Assembly (NCBI RefSeq): GCF_016097555.1
Contig: NC_054702.1
Coordinates: 82,736,124-82,800,123, forward strand
From: Gigantopelta aegis
Taxonomy: Eukaryota > Mollusca > Gastropoda > Neomphalida > Peltospiridae
Length of the DNA: 64,000 bases
Reading direction: 5' to 3'
A program made the translations under genes and the position numbers. The first letter of the stretch is position 1. Every line of letters begins with the position of its first letter. The notes beneath the pieces were generated by a model that was not told where the DNA came from, did no database searches, and worked only from the letters and a program-made list of their open reading frames with translations. Shown here in pieces: positions 1 through 13,700 of the stretch.

Positions 1-1716
1 GAAGACTTCAAAAAATCACTTGAACATGAATGTGAAAAATGTACGAAGCAAAATGACCTCATATTGACTTTACAGGAAGAATCAGCAGCAAAAGATGATG
101 AACTGGCAGATTTACAACAAAAGTTATCTCATGCTCTTTCAACACTGGCTGATGCTGATTCAAAATCTGTTACACAGTCACCATTACAGAATTCTGCTTC
201 AGAATCTAAATCCACTCGATATTACGGTTTAGAGAAGTCTACCATTTCTGATGAATTTGATGGCGAAAACAAGAAAGAAATATCTCAGAATCATTTATAT
301 GATAACTACAATGAAGCTGATTTCAGTGAAAGTTGTGAGGAAATTTCTCGAGAAATGGATGAATTGCGAGGAAAGTTAATGGAAAAAGATCAAATAATAG
401 ACGAGCTGCAAACAAATAATTTTTCACTTTTAAAAATGTTGGATTCAAAATCACCATCCAGTGAAAATAAAACAATACTTGAAATTAACAAATTAGAAAA
501 TGAAGTGAAGTCTTTGAAAATGGAGAAGGAACAGATTCTGGCTGTTATGAATGAAAAAACACGTGAATGCAGCTCTTCAAAAGCTGAAATCCACAGGTTG
601 ATGAGTGTTATAACTGCAGAAAAATCAGCTCTTGAAAAACTGCAGCGTGATAATCACCAGTTGAATCAGCCTCGAGATTCCACAGAGAAAGAAGACATGC
701 AGAGAGAAGCATTGCAGAGTATGTCACGACTCGTTCGAGATCGGGAAATGGAAATAGATGCTCTGAAACAAAAAAATGAAACATTGCTTGAAGTTCTGCA
801 GAATTCTTCATCTGAGAATAGTCATGAAAGACAAATTCACTCACTGCTTCTAGATAAAGAAAACTTGGGAAAGCAGGTACAACAGCTACAGAATGAACGA
901 GAGCAGATGATTGGTTATCTGAATCAGAAACATCAGGAAAGTGTTTCATATCACAATGAAATACAACGTCTTAATGCATACGTTAATGCAGAAAAAGAAA
1001 CTTTTGACACACTGCAACAGGACTATGCAAGGTTAGTTCCTCAGTTTGAAGATAAAAAACAGGCTTTGTTAAAAGCCCAGAATGAGTTGCTTAACTATGA
1101 GCAGAAATATCGGGAGCTGGAGGTCAAATATGGTGAGGTCATTCAGAAAGCTAATGTGTCTGAAACAGTTGATATTGTCACATTTAATTCGAAGGAAGAA
1201 GAGCTCAAAAGATCTCAGGACAAACTAGAAGAACTTGCACATGGTGTTCATGAAAAAGATAATACAATAAAAGTGTTGACCCAGAAAGTTTTTGAATTGG
1301 AAAATTCAATATCAGATAAAGATACGGGAAGGACTAATCTTAAAAAACAGGTGGAAAATCTAACATTTCAACTGCAAGGCCTGCAAGCCGAACTGGACGA
1401 TTTAAACAAAGAACTGGCTGCAGTTCGGCAGAAGTCTAGTGAACAGAGTTCAGAAAACCAGATGCTGAATGAATTGAACAATCAGATGACTCTGTCTCTA
1501 CGTGAAAGGGAGTCTGAGCTGGCAAGTATCCGCGAGAAGTCTGGAACCCTGCAGACCCTGCTACACACCCAGCAGGGTGAGAAGGGCCAGGTGGACCATA
1601 TGATCCAGGAGAACGAGACTCTCCACAATCACTGTGTCCAGCTGCAGCAGGAGAGGGACCAGATCATGCTGGCTCTCAAACAGCGGCAGAAAGAGAATGA
1701 GGAACTCATGATGGAT
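1..1716 (+). CDS. TRIP11: TRIP11 large coiled-coil exon (5' end outside window)
   Basis: Open from base 1 in frame 1 with no initiator, so this is the 3' part of a large exon. It encodes 572 residues of coiled coil, including repeated segments of the form '[12 protein letters not shown]' and '[12 protein letters not shown]'. The donor is GAT^GTAAGT at 1717, phase 0. The reading frame stays open past the donor to 1872, through a minisatellite, but this is very probably intron. Confidence 0.9.
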
Positions 1717-4700
1717 GTAAGTAATCGTACTGGAATCATGAACGCAAGGGGAAGAATCCAGGGAGGTATTCAGGGTATGGAATCACAAATGCAAGGGGAA
1801 GAGGCCAGGGAGGTATCCAGGGTATTGAATCAGGAATCCAAGGGGAAGAGGCCAGGGAGGGTATTGAATTAGGAATCCAAGGGGAAGAGGCCAGGGAGGT
1901 ATCCAGGGTATTGAATCAGGAATCCAAGAGGAAGAGGCCAGGGTGGTATCCAGGGTATTGAATCAGGAATCCAAGGGGAAGAGGCCAGGGTAGTATCCAG
2001 GGTACTGAATCAGGAATCCAAGGGGAAGAGGCCAGGGTGGTATCCAGGGTATTGAATCAGGAATGCAATGGGAAGAGGCAACAGTGGTATCCAGAGTCCA
2101 TTGAGTGTTGGGGTTGGGATAAGGATGCATTATATTTTATAATAGAATCAACCTAGATCAAAATCTGGCAAATTTCAGTATTGTCTAAAAACAGTTTCTC
2201 ATCATGTTGTTCTTTGATGAAAAGATTACAGTAGATTCATTATTTTTAAGACCCTACAAAAGTTTGTTTTAATTTTTTGTTAATTTTCATTTTCGTCTCT
2301 GAAACTATGTGTAATGTGTTGGCTGTCATATGCTACATTAATGATTTATGTTAATAAAAGCTACACTTTAGAAAGCTAGCTACAGCACTGTTCCATACTG
2401 AGGTTTTTTAAATACTAGATCTTGGATTAATAGCAATGAACTGTAAATTACAAGCTAAAATGTAGAAGATATTTGTGAAAAATGTAAAATCTGTGAGACA
2501 TTAATTAAAAGTAATATTGTGTATTCGTGATGAATGTAGCCTGTGTGTTACAGATTGAGAAGCTGAAGGATCGGGAACACAAGGTGAATCGTGAACTGGA
2601 CAGGCTGCGTCAGCATCTCCTGCAGATAGAGGACGCCTACACCCAGGAGGCGCTCGAAGCAGAGGAACGAGAGAAAGATCTGAGGAACAGATTAGCTGTG
2701 GCTGAAGAAAAACTGCTTTCCTCTTCAAGTGCAATTGCATATGCTAGGTAGTCTTTTATTTATTGTCTGAACAGGCATCCTTTTTTTTAATTACTGTTGT
2801 CATGTTCTTGATGCTTCAGATTTACAAAAGTGGCATTAACTTTGATAAGGATAAACATGGAGTGGCAGCAGCGGATTTCGTCTCTAATTATCTCTGTTGT
2901 CTTTAACCCTATGCCCAATGCCATATAGCTATAATGCCTCATTAAATAAAACATGTCTTTCTTTTTGGGGGTAAAACTCATAAAACACAAATCTGTCAGG
3001 ATTCCTGTATGCAGTGCTTAACTATAACTACTGCCTCTGTATTAAAATATTTGTTACGAGGTAGATACAAGTAGCATACATACATATCTGTCAGGATTCC
3101 TGTATGCAGTGCTAAACTATAACTACTGCCTCTGTATCAAAATATTTGTTACGAGGTAGATACAAGTAGCATACATACATATCTGTCAGGATTCCTGTAT
3201 GCAGTGCTTAACTATAACTACTGCCTCTGTATTAAAATATTTGTTACGAGGTAGATACAAGTAGCATACATACAAATCTGTCAGGATTCCTGTATGCAGT
3301 GCTAAACTATAACTACTGCCGCTGTATTAAAATATTTGTTACGAGGTAGATACAAGTAGCATACATACAAATCTGTCAGGATTCCTGTATGCAGTGCTTA
3401 ACTATAACTACTGCCTCTGTATTAAAATATTTGTTACGAGGTAGATACAAGTAGCATACATACATATCTGTCTGGATTCCTGTATGCAGTGCTTAACTAT
3501 AACTACTGCCTCTGTATCAAAATATTTGTTACGAGGTAGATACAAGTAGCATACATACATATCTGTCAGGATTCCTGTATGCAGTGCTTAACTATAACTA
3601 CTGCCGCTGTATTAAAATATTTGTTACGAGGTAGATACAAGTAGCATACATACATATCTGTCAGGATTCCTGTATGCAGTGCTAAACTATAACTACTGCC
3701 TCTGTATCAAAATATTTGTTACGAGGTAGATACAAGTAGCATACATACATATCTGTCAGGATTCCTGTATGCAGTGCTTAACTATAACTACTGCCTCTGT
3801 ATTAAAATATTTGTTACGAGGTAGATACAAGTAGCATACATACAAATCTGTCAGGATTCCTGTATGCAGTGCTAAACTATAACTACTGCCTCTGTATCAA
3901 AATATTTGTTACGAGGTAGATACAAGTAGCATACATACATATCTGTCAGGATTCCTGTATGCAGTGCTTAACTATAACTACTGCCTCTGTATTAAAATAT
4001 TTGTTACGAGGTAGATACAAGTAGCATACATACATATCTGTCAGGATTCCTGTATGCAGTGCTTAACTATAACTACTGCCTCTGTATTAAAATATTTGTT
4101 ATGAGGCAGATACAAGTAGCATACATACAAATCTGTCAGGATTTCTGTATGCAGTGATTAACTATAACTACTGCCTCTGTATTAAAATATTTGTTACGAG
4201 GTAGATACAAGTAGCATACATACATATCTGTCAGGATTCCTGTATGCAGTGCTTAACTATAACTACTGCCTCTGTATCAAAATATTTGTTACGAGGTAGA
4301 TACAAGTAGCATACATACATATCTGTCAGGATTCCTGTATGCAGTGCTAAACTATAACTACTGCCTCTGTATCAAAATATTTGTTACGAGGTAGATACAA
4401 GTAGCATACATACATATCTGTCAGGATTCCTGTATGCAGTGCTTAACTATAACTACTGCCTCTGTATTAAAATATTTGTTACGAGGTAGATACAAGTAGC
4501 ATACATACAAATCTGTCAGGATTCCTGTATGCAGTGCTTAACTATAACTACTGCCGCTGTATTAAAATATTTGTTACGAGGTAGATACAAGTAGCATACA
4601 TACATATCTGTCAGGATTCCTGTATGCAGTGCTAAACTATAACTACTGCCTCTGTATCAAAATATTTGTTACGAGGTAGATACAAGTAGCATACATACAT

Positions 4701-7700
4701 ATCTGTCAGGATTCCTGTATGCAGTGCTTAACTATAACTACTGCCTCTGTATTAAAATATTTGTTACGAGGTAGATACAAGTAGCATACATACATATCTG
4801 TCAGGATTCCTGTATGCAGTGCTTAACTATAACTACTGCCTCTGTATCAAAATATTTGTTACGAGGTAGATACAAGTAGCATACATACATATCTGTCAGG
4901 ATTCCTGTATGCAGTGCTTAACTATAACTACTGCCTCTGTATCAAAATATTTGTTACGAGGTAGATACAAGTAGCATACATACATATCTGTCAGGATTCC
5001 TGTATGCAGTGCTAAACTATAACTACTGCCTCTGTATCAAAATATTTGTTACGAGGTAGATACAAGTAGCATACATACATATCTGTCAGGATTCCTGTAT
5101 GCAGTGCTTAACTATAACTACTGCCTCTGTATTAAAATATTTGTTACGAGGTAGATACAAGTAGCATACATACATATCTGTCAGGATTCCTGTATGCAGT
5201 GCTAAACTATAACTACTGCCTCTGTATCAAAATATTTGTTACGAGGTAGATACAAGTAGCATACATACAAATCTGTCAGGATTCCTGTATGCAGTGCTTA
5301 ACTATAACTACTGCCTCTGTATCAAAATATTTGTTACGAGGTAGATACAAGTAGCATACATACATATCTGTCAGGATTCCTGTATGCAGTGCTAAACTAT
5401 AACTACTGCCTCTGTATCAAAATATTTGTTACGAGGTAGATACAAGTAGCATACATACATATCTGTCTGGATTCCTGTATGCAGTGATTAACTATAACTA
5501 CTGCCTCTGTATCAAAATATTTGTTACGAGGTAGATACAAGTAGCATACATACATATCTGTCCGGATTCCTGTATGCAGTGATTAACTATAACTACTGCC
5601 TCTGTATTAAAATATTTGTTACGAGGTAGATACAAGTAGCATACATACATATCTGTCAGGATTCCTGTATGCAGTGCTAAACTATAACTACTGCCTCTGT
5701 ATCAAAATATTTGTTACGAGGTAGATACAAGTAGCATACATACATATCTGTCCGGATTCCTGTATGCAGTGCTAAACTATAACTACTGCCTCTGTATCAA
5801 AATATTTGTTACAAGGTAGATACAAGTGACATACATACATATCTGTCAGGAAACTCTGCATGCAGTGATTAACCACGACTACTGCTTTGTTGTTTGACAG
5901 TCAGGCTGCCAGCCAGCAGGTGGAGAGTCTACAGCAGCAGCTGTATTCGGTGAGCAGCCAGCGAGATGCGGCATACTCACAGCTTACCACCATGCAGGAT
6001 CAGTGTCAGCAGTATTCGGTCTCACTCGCCAACCTCCAGATGGTGCTCGAACAGTTCCAGAAAGGTGCAGTACCAGAGGCAGATCTGGGGGGGGGGGGGC
6101 ACCCCCTAAATTTTGCGACAGTTCTAATTTTATTATATATTAATTTTCACCCCCCTCCAAACCTCCCCAAAAATTCCCTTGGCATTCCACCTCATGTTAT
6201 TGCCCCGCCCTCCCCAATGTATTTTCTGGATCTGTCACTAAGTACTCTTCATATCAGGCCTTTAAACATTGTCAGAACAATCATTTCATTCATACAATAC
6301 TCACATAAATCTAATTTTGTGACCTATTTTTTTTTGTGTGCATTAAATTTAGATCATCATTTACAGGGTTACGCAAAGAGGAAATGGGTTACCTGATTTT
6401 ACTTTTGTGTAATCCATATGTATATATGGGCTCCATATATTTTCAGTCCTCAGGCCTACATTTTCAACCATTTTGTGTTTAGTTGGTTCAAGTATTTCAA
6501 CAAGATTTAGTTAAATAAATGAGTTGCAGTTATTTTAATCAGTAACAACTAAATTACCAAATATCTGTAAAGGCTAAATCACCCAATATCGTATTAGTGA
6601 ACATTATTGCAAACTTCTACTAAAGTCTAAATATAAGGTGTCTGTAAGCTGCATAATTGATCAAAAATATTATTTCAGCTGATCCCATGACTTGAGCTTA
6701 ATTTTTTTTTTTAGTGTCTGATATAACAATCTCTCTAAAAATTTATGTCGCTAACATATCACTTATTTGGATTTGGCTGAATTTTAAGATTGGTAATATT
6801 TTATTATTTACTGTATGTGTTTACATAAATGAGGAACAATAAAGGACCTAATAATGTAAGAAATGCTTTTGATATGCATGCATGATGAACATTTGTTTGG
6901 GGTTTTCAATTTTGCTTTATAAAAAACCAAAAAAAACCCACATTTTCCTTACAGAGAAGGACTTACAAGTGGCTACTGAAACGGAGCGATATGTTGCCAA
7001 GATCAAATCTTTAACAGACGAAGTCAGTTCTCTTAAAAAGCAACTCCGGGAGACTCAGGTAGATTTTTCTTTTTCATCACAACACTTAAATTCAATACAA
7101 AATATCAGACATTAAGAATTATAATTTATTATTTTAAAAATCATTATCTGTACAAAATTATTACATTATTTAATGAAACATGATTCCCTTCAGAGACATT
7201 TTAGTCATCTTTGTATTTGGAAAGTAGATGTTACAGATAAGAGTCTTGTATGTAATTATCTAGTTTAGAAAAAAACATGGCTTTGAAAATTAAAAGCAGT
7301 ATAAATTGTAAGAACACACCCATATTTCAGAAATGACTACTTCAGAGGGTTTGTATTAAAAAAAAAAGAAAAAAAAAGGTTACTAATAATATCATACATA
7401 AGGAATTTTACTAATGTAAATCAAGTTGGATTATTTAATTCTAGTTTGGTGGGTAGTAAGTATTAGGAAAAAATGAACACCACTTTAATGGATCCTGTGT
7501 GGAACAGTCTTGAGACAAACAGAAATAAAATAAAATTTTTAATAACAAAAATTTAAAGATAATTTCTCTCTTAACAGGCTGAGTTGGAAGAAGCATCGAA
7601 TGGACTGGAGGCAGCAGCCCGGCTTAGTGAACAGCTGGATCGACGTGAGGAAGCCATTATAGCCCTCAAGGAAGAAGGTAGGTGTTTATGTAGGTCGATG

Positions 7701-10700
7701 TACTGTTACTTACATAGATGAAATAAGAATCATGATTAGCAATGTTTTGTATGTTGGGACAAAAGTTTGTTTCATTATTGGATGTGTAGCATGTTGGACT
7801 GGTAAATACATATTTTAGATCTGGTTGGATTTCGATCATTTATGTTTAATATTAATTAGCATGATTGTATGATTATTTTGTATAGCAAGCCTGTATTTAT
7901 TAATTTTTGTTTTCCTACTGTTTGTTTTTATAGTAACTACATTTGGTATATTATTTATATTGACTGCCTTTTGGTTAAATGGATCATTTATTATTCACTT
8001 TAATTATCGTATCCTTATAATATATTGTAAGACATGTAGTTATATCAAATCCATAGAAATGGTATGGAATATAACAGTATTTTGGTCCATTTCCAAAAAT
8101 GTGTGTTAGCAGTCATGAATAAATTTGCTTCAGCAGATTCCTAAGTTTGTTTCTTATTCCATTTCTTTAAGGTTTATTTAATCTAAAAACTTTCTTCTTT
8201 TTCATTGTTTTCTTAAATTTAAGAGATTTTGCTGGTAGTTAGTGTTATGTATTGTTGTACTGCATGTGTTTTTTGTAATATTAATTTTAAAAAGAAAAAG
8301 ATCATTCACTGTTCTCAAATCAAAAGGTACAAGTATGTGAAGTTTGCCTTTGTTCTTATTTTTCACATTTTGATTTTTCCTTTGACATAGCTTCAACCTT
8401 GATTCATCCTGCTTAAAAATAACTACTTTCTAAGTTTGGTACACACATACACAAACACACGTAGGCCTACAAACATGCACAAATACGCACACGCGCGCAC
8501 ACACAAGCCATATTAAGACAGATATATTCTATACTGATATAAAGTGATGGAAATTTCATTTTTATTAATACATACATTTTAAATAATGAAACCAAGTAGT
8601 AACTTTATGCCTTAATATAGATAAAAAAGAATGTTTTGTTTTGGGGGTGGGGTTTTTTCCCCTTCTTTTTTTTTAGGGGGGGATGCTTTTACTGAAGCGA
8701 TAAATTGACGGATGTGTATCAGAGCAGAGAATTTAGGTTTAAAAAACTAGAGATTCATTCCTTTATTCTACTACTTGCATCCATCACAATATTAACTCTC
8801 TCATGAATATCAAGATCAGTATCTTTTTATTAAACAGAGACAATCGTTAATGTTACTTTTTGCTGATAGATTAACGTGGTCCTAATACTTTTTATTCAAC
8901 AAAACCTGGCTTGCTTTCACATTTTGCTTTCTCTAACCTTTCTTTTCCCTAATTTTCAACTGTTGAGTTGCTAACTGCCCTGTTTGGTGCCGCTTATGTG
9001 ATTAGTAGAACTGCTTATCTCCCATTTTGGGCTTCCATACTGTAATAATTGCACACAGCATTTTTCTGTTTACAAATGCCGTATTTGATAAAATGGGTTT
9101 ACTTGCCAAATACAGAATTAGGGTATATTTAACTAAACAAATATGTTATTTATTATAATAAAACGCACTATTATTACTATATTAAAGGCTTTTTTTTAAA
9201 ATTGGGTTTAAGGCAGGATATTTTCGGAACCTTTATGTAATTTGTATTGTAAATGTTACAGCAGTGTTGCAGGTCGGGTTATGTAAACTTGCACAGGATT
9301 TAAGCTGTCATTCATCAAATCACCATGTAAATTAATAATGAATTTGAAAAATATGTTTTATTATTAATTTGTCATAAAGCTCATAGGAAAATCAAAGAAA
9401 TACAATTCTCTACAAAACTTAAATTTTGTGTTCTATTTTTTGGCTATCAAAAACTTAATTTGTTTGGAGATTTTTTGGCCCAATTTGCCAAATTGCTAAT
9501 AATTTCTAGAGTCCAGCTTAAACCTGGCTTGCCTGTTGATTGTTCAAAATTATGTGAGTTTAAATATATTCATCTGGACAACATTAAGTTTTTAATTCCA
9601 TGTTTACTTTTAATTATTGCAAAAGCAGTTCCTTTTTTTTAAATTACAGTGTGCTTTAAAATGTACACTCAGATGTTAAAAGGTTTTTTAATTATTACTA
9701 TTATTATTCAAGATTAATAACTTGAACAACAAAATTAATATATTTGGATCAGTTTTCAAGGGTGGTACTTTAAACGATCAAATACGGCAATGAAATAAAA
9801 TAGCTTGCTTTGAGTGTGCACAAAAGTTTTGCTAAGCGACAGGTTTATTGTGGTTTTTAAATCAGTCATTGGTTTGGCAGATTCCTCAATTTTGAACTCT
9901 GTTATTCGAACCTGGTTTCCTAATATCAGCTGGTAATCCTGAGTGAGCTAAAACTCGGGATTTCGGTTGATATTGGGCAAACGGGTGAGCAACACACACA
10001 CTGGGCAGTTTAGCCTCTCTCCATCTCGTCCTGAGTTTCTTCATTTTTGTTTGGACATGCATCATTCTGACACATTTTCATACATCATGTGGTGACCTTT
10101 TTATTACAGATGGACACATTTTATAGCGATTCTTCTTATTTTTAATTTATTTCATTTTATTTTATGTTACGGTGTCTTAATGGTATTTACAGATATTTGT
10201 AGTGCATGATGGAGATAAAATATACTGTTTAATATTGAATGAACTATTTTATTTTTGTTTGTCAGTCGAGGTATTGTTGAAGTCTTTGCTCACTAGATTT
10301 TGTTGTAGTTCTGTGAACTAAAGTCATAGTTGCACTGGCTTGCATGTGTTGACGTTTGTCTAATCTCAGCTGGTAATTCTGAGCTCGGTACGTACATCCT
10401 CAAGTTACTAGCCGAGATTACATAAATATCTTACCAACCTGCAGCATGCACTAACACTAACCAGCCAGTTTGGGACAAGCATGCATTTGGTTTTTGATGT
10501 TAATGGATTTTTGTTGTCTTGGTGTATGATGGGAACGGATTTTGTCTGGTGTATGATGGGAATGGATTTTTGTTGTCTTGGTGTATGATGGGAATGGATT
10601 TTGTCTTTGGTGTATATTGGGAATGGATTTTTGTTGTCTTGGTGTATGATGGGAATGGATTTTGATGTCTTGGTGTATTATGGGAATGGACTTTGTGGTT

Positions 10701-13700
10701 ATGGAGTGTGACGCGAATAGATTATGTTACTTTAATATACAGTGGGAATGGATTTGGAGTTTTGGCATGTTGGTTTTTCAACTACTAGATAGTCACTATA
10801 CTTGATAACGAAGTACACATATTAGAATATCTTTTTTGACACATATTTTGTTTATGCATGTCTTAATAAAGCATTATACAAATTACAGGTAGTATGATTT
10901 GTATTAGAATGTATATTTGCAAAAAGAAAGAAAAAGAAAGTTTCATGAAAATAATGTTTTTACTTACATGAAGAATTCTCTGCAATGATTTTGTAAAATT
11001 AATGTGTTCACAGATTGATTGTTGTGAACGACTGAGTCTTACAACAACAAAAAATTCATCACTGTAATGGTTAATTTTGGAAGGTGTACAGTGTCTGTTT
11101 TGGGGACACTACAGAGCGTAGCTGTGCTAGTTTTAAGAGAATATTTCAGTGCTTATATGGCTGGTTTGAGTATTTGGAGTACATGGTCTGCAGTTTAGTT
11201 TTTGATCCAGAAAGGCTAAATGGTTGTTTAGTACTCACAGGTTCGGTGTTTGGTTGTAAGCAGTGAACAGTTAACCGCATGTGTAAGTATCGGTGTTTGT
11301 TTTACGCTTGGTGGCAGACTGAATTAATTGCTAAAACTAACAGTAGTGTAGCTATAATGCTATTTTTACTAACAATTCACCCTAACCATTGAATTTTGTA
11401 AAACCAATTAACCTTTATTCAATATTAAAAATGTAGTATTTTACAATAATTTAATAGAAAAACATTAAAATATTTCATACATTTGTTATTTTTATAAATA
11501 CATCTATTAAATCTGTGTACTTTTATCAGATTAAAATTGTATGCTGTTCCATAAGATAAAATTTACAAAGCTTCTGATTGGTCAGGGGATGGGATGTAGC
11601 TTAATGGTAGAGTGCTTACCTGATGAGTGATTGGTCGCAGGATCTATCTCTCTCAAAGGACTTGGAGCTTTTTCCTATTCCAACCTGTGTCCTACGACTG
11701 ATACATCAATGGTATGTACTGACCAGTATATGGGAGGTGTATATAAAAGATCCTTTCTGTGTGACAGTGGGTTTCCTGTCTGTTGTCCAAATGTCAAAAT
11801 GTTAGACACCAAAATAATGTTTAAAATGTGCTGAGGTTTTGTTAAATAAATAGTCCTTGCTGATTGCTTAGTTTTGTAATATAGGATTTTAATATCATAC
11901 TTTTCCACATAATTAAATTCTATACAACACTATTAATTCACATTGTTTTTAACATATGCCACTCAGTATTGGTGAAACATTTTTTTATTTTAGAAATAAA
12001 TTAGATGCAGCGAGTAGGGTTGTCATAACAAAATGTTCGTATTTTACATTCAACTCGACTTATGTTTTAACATTACTGCGATAGATGTATATCTGAAAGA
12101 GGTCATCTATAGTTCATATCACTTATAATGTAATATTTGTATACTGGCCTTTCCTCTTTTACTGTTATCTGTAAACCGGATTGAGATTGAAATGGAAGTA
12201 GATTAAGGCATGAGATGTGTTAGATCTGCAGCCTGTGAGTATTACATCAGGTACTGATGGAAAGACAACTCCGTACCTGTTGTAATATTTGTAGGCTGTA
12301 CATCGCCTGCAGCACCTTGTTTTAGATGTAGTCATTCTGCATGACCATGTCACTGTGTCAGTGTGTCATAACTAACTTGTGTGCAATCGTGCTGCATTGT
12401 GTAAGTATTTCACACATTAGAAGAAATCTTTCAGAAATTTGTAACAAAAGTTTATGATTGTATGTTTTACAAACTAGTCTGGAATATGTTGTTTGTAACT
12501 GAAATGTTAATTTCAACTATTTGTAATTTTTAAAATTTTAATTTTGACTGGAAGCTCTTTGAGTACTTAATTAAAACAAATTGTGTTTTCAGTTCTGCTG
12601 CGTGAGTCTGCTCTCAAAGTGGCAGAAGAAGAAATAAAGAAGCTTACCACCAGCACTGAAGCGAAAATTGACAAGTAAGTTATCTGATATAGAGATGTTT
12701 ACACACACATTTGTGAGAGCACTATTTGTCATAAATGCAAGTGTATTATCATTTTAAAGACATATGATTGGCTGTTCCTAGGTGATGATCCAGTTACCAC
12801 AGCAATAACCATCTAATGAAAGAAAGAATGATCAAAACTGATTACACTGTTAAGCTGAAACTGATTGCTCTGTGACGCATAAGTGACTGCAAGCACAATG
12901 GCTGTAAATATGTTTTAGTTTGAAAAAAACTTTAAATTTATTTTAAACCCTTATAAATAAGACTTCAAAGTCTAGACTTAAGACTTAACTATATGCCATT
13001 AGTTTTGTTGTGGGCTTCGGGAGTAAAGCACCATACTAACTTTCCAACAACTTAAAAGATATACAGAATACTACATGAGTGGCTGTTAGATATCATTTAT
13101 CTTAGCTCTTAGTGTAATCAAGTCAGATACATTCTTAAACAACAGATTGTAAAAACAATAGTATTTAACAGATACAAAAGCTGTATTCTATTTTTTACAT
13201 ATCCTAAAAAATAAATCAGTTTATCAACAGATTTGCTCCTAAGGATATAAAAATTCCTTGGATATGCTTTTCTGTTTCTGGGAAATTGCATTTAAAGAAC
13301 CTTGCTGGTCAGTTAAAAAGAGTAGCCAGTATTAACTCTGCTTAGATACACAGGGAACATTTTGTTTTTAAAATCTTGATTAGCGATATTTTTAGTCAAT
13401 TGAAAATTGATTAGCAATTACTATTTAATGTTTTAAAATTGTGTAGTGATCTCTAAAACTTGTGTAGCAAATTGTGACTCAATACTGAACAAAATGTTCC
13501 CTGGTGCTTAGAATGTGTCTAGATTTATAGTATGTTGATGCCTTAATAGCCTCCTATAAAAAAAAAACCTGCAGAGATGTTATTAAACAAATAATCCTTT
13601 GATAACAGCATAATTCACTTTTATATTTTGTTGTTTACAGGTTACTAATGAAGAACATGCTCTTGGGCTATTTTACCACACCACAGAACAAACGCAAGGA

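Larger units (their letters stand above)
7678..12592. other. 4.9-kb TRIP11 intron
   Basis: Long AT-rich intron. It holds a CA/CG-rich stretch near 8445-8510, two hairpins (9919 and 10361), a minisatellite (10493) and a SINE (11586). I found no extra coding exon, and the flanking exons join in frame without one. Confidence 0.65.

Noticed and set aside
2991-5880. CRISPR-like array of regular repeats
   Set aside because: Repeats are directly adjacent with no unique spacers, in an animal intron. It is a satellite.
5887-6396. 169-codon open frame extending TRIP11 exon 3
   Set aside because: The exon ends at a good donor at 6064. Beyond it the frame runs through a MITE and AT-rich intron.
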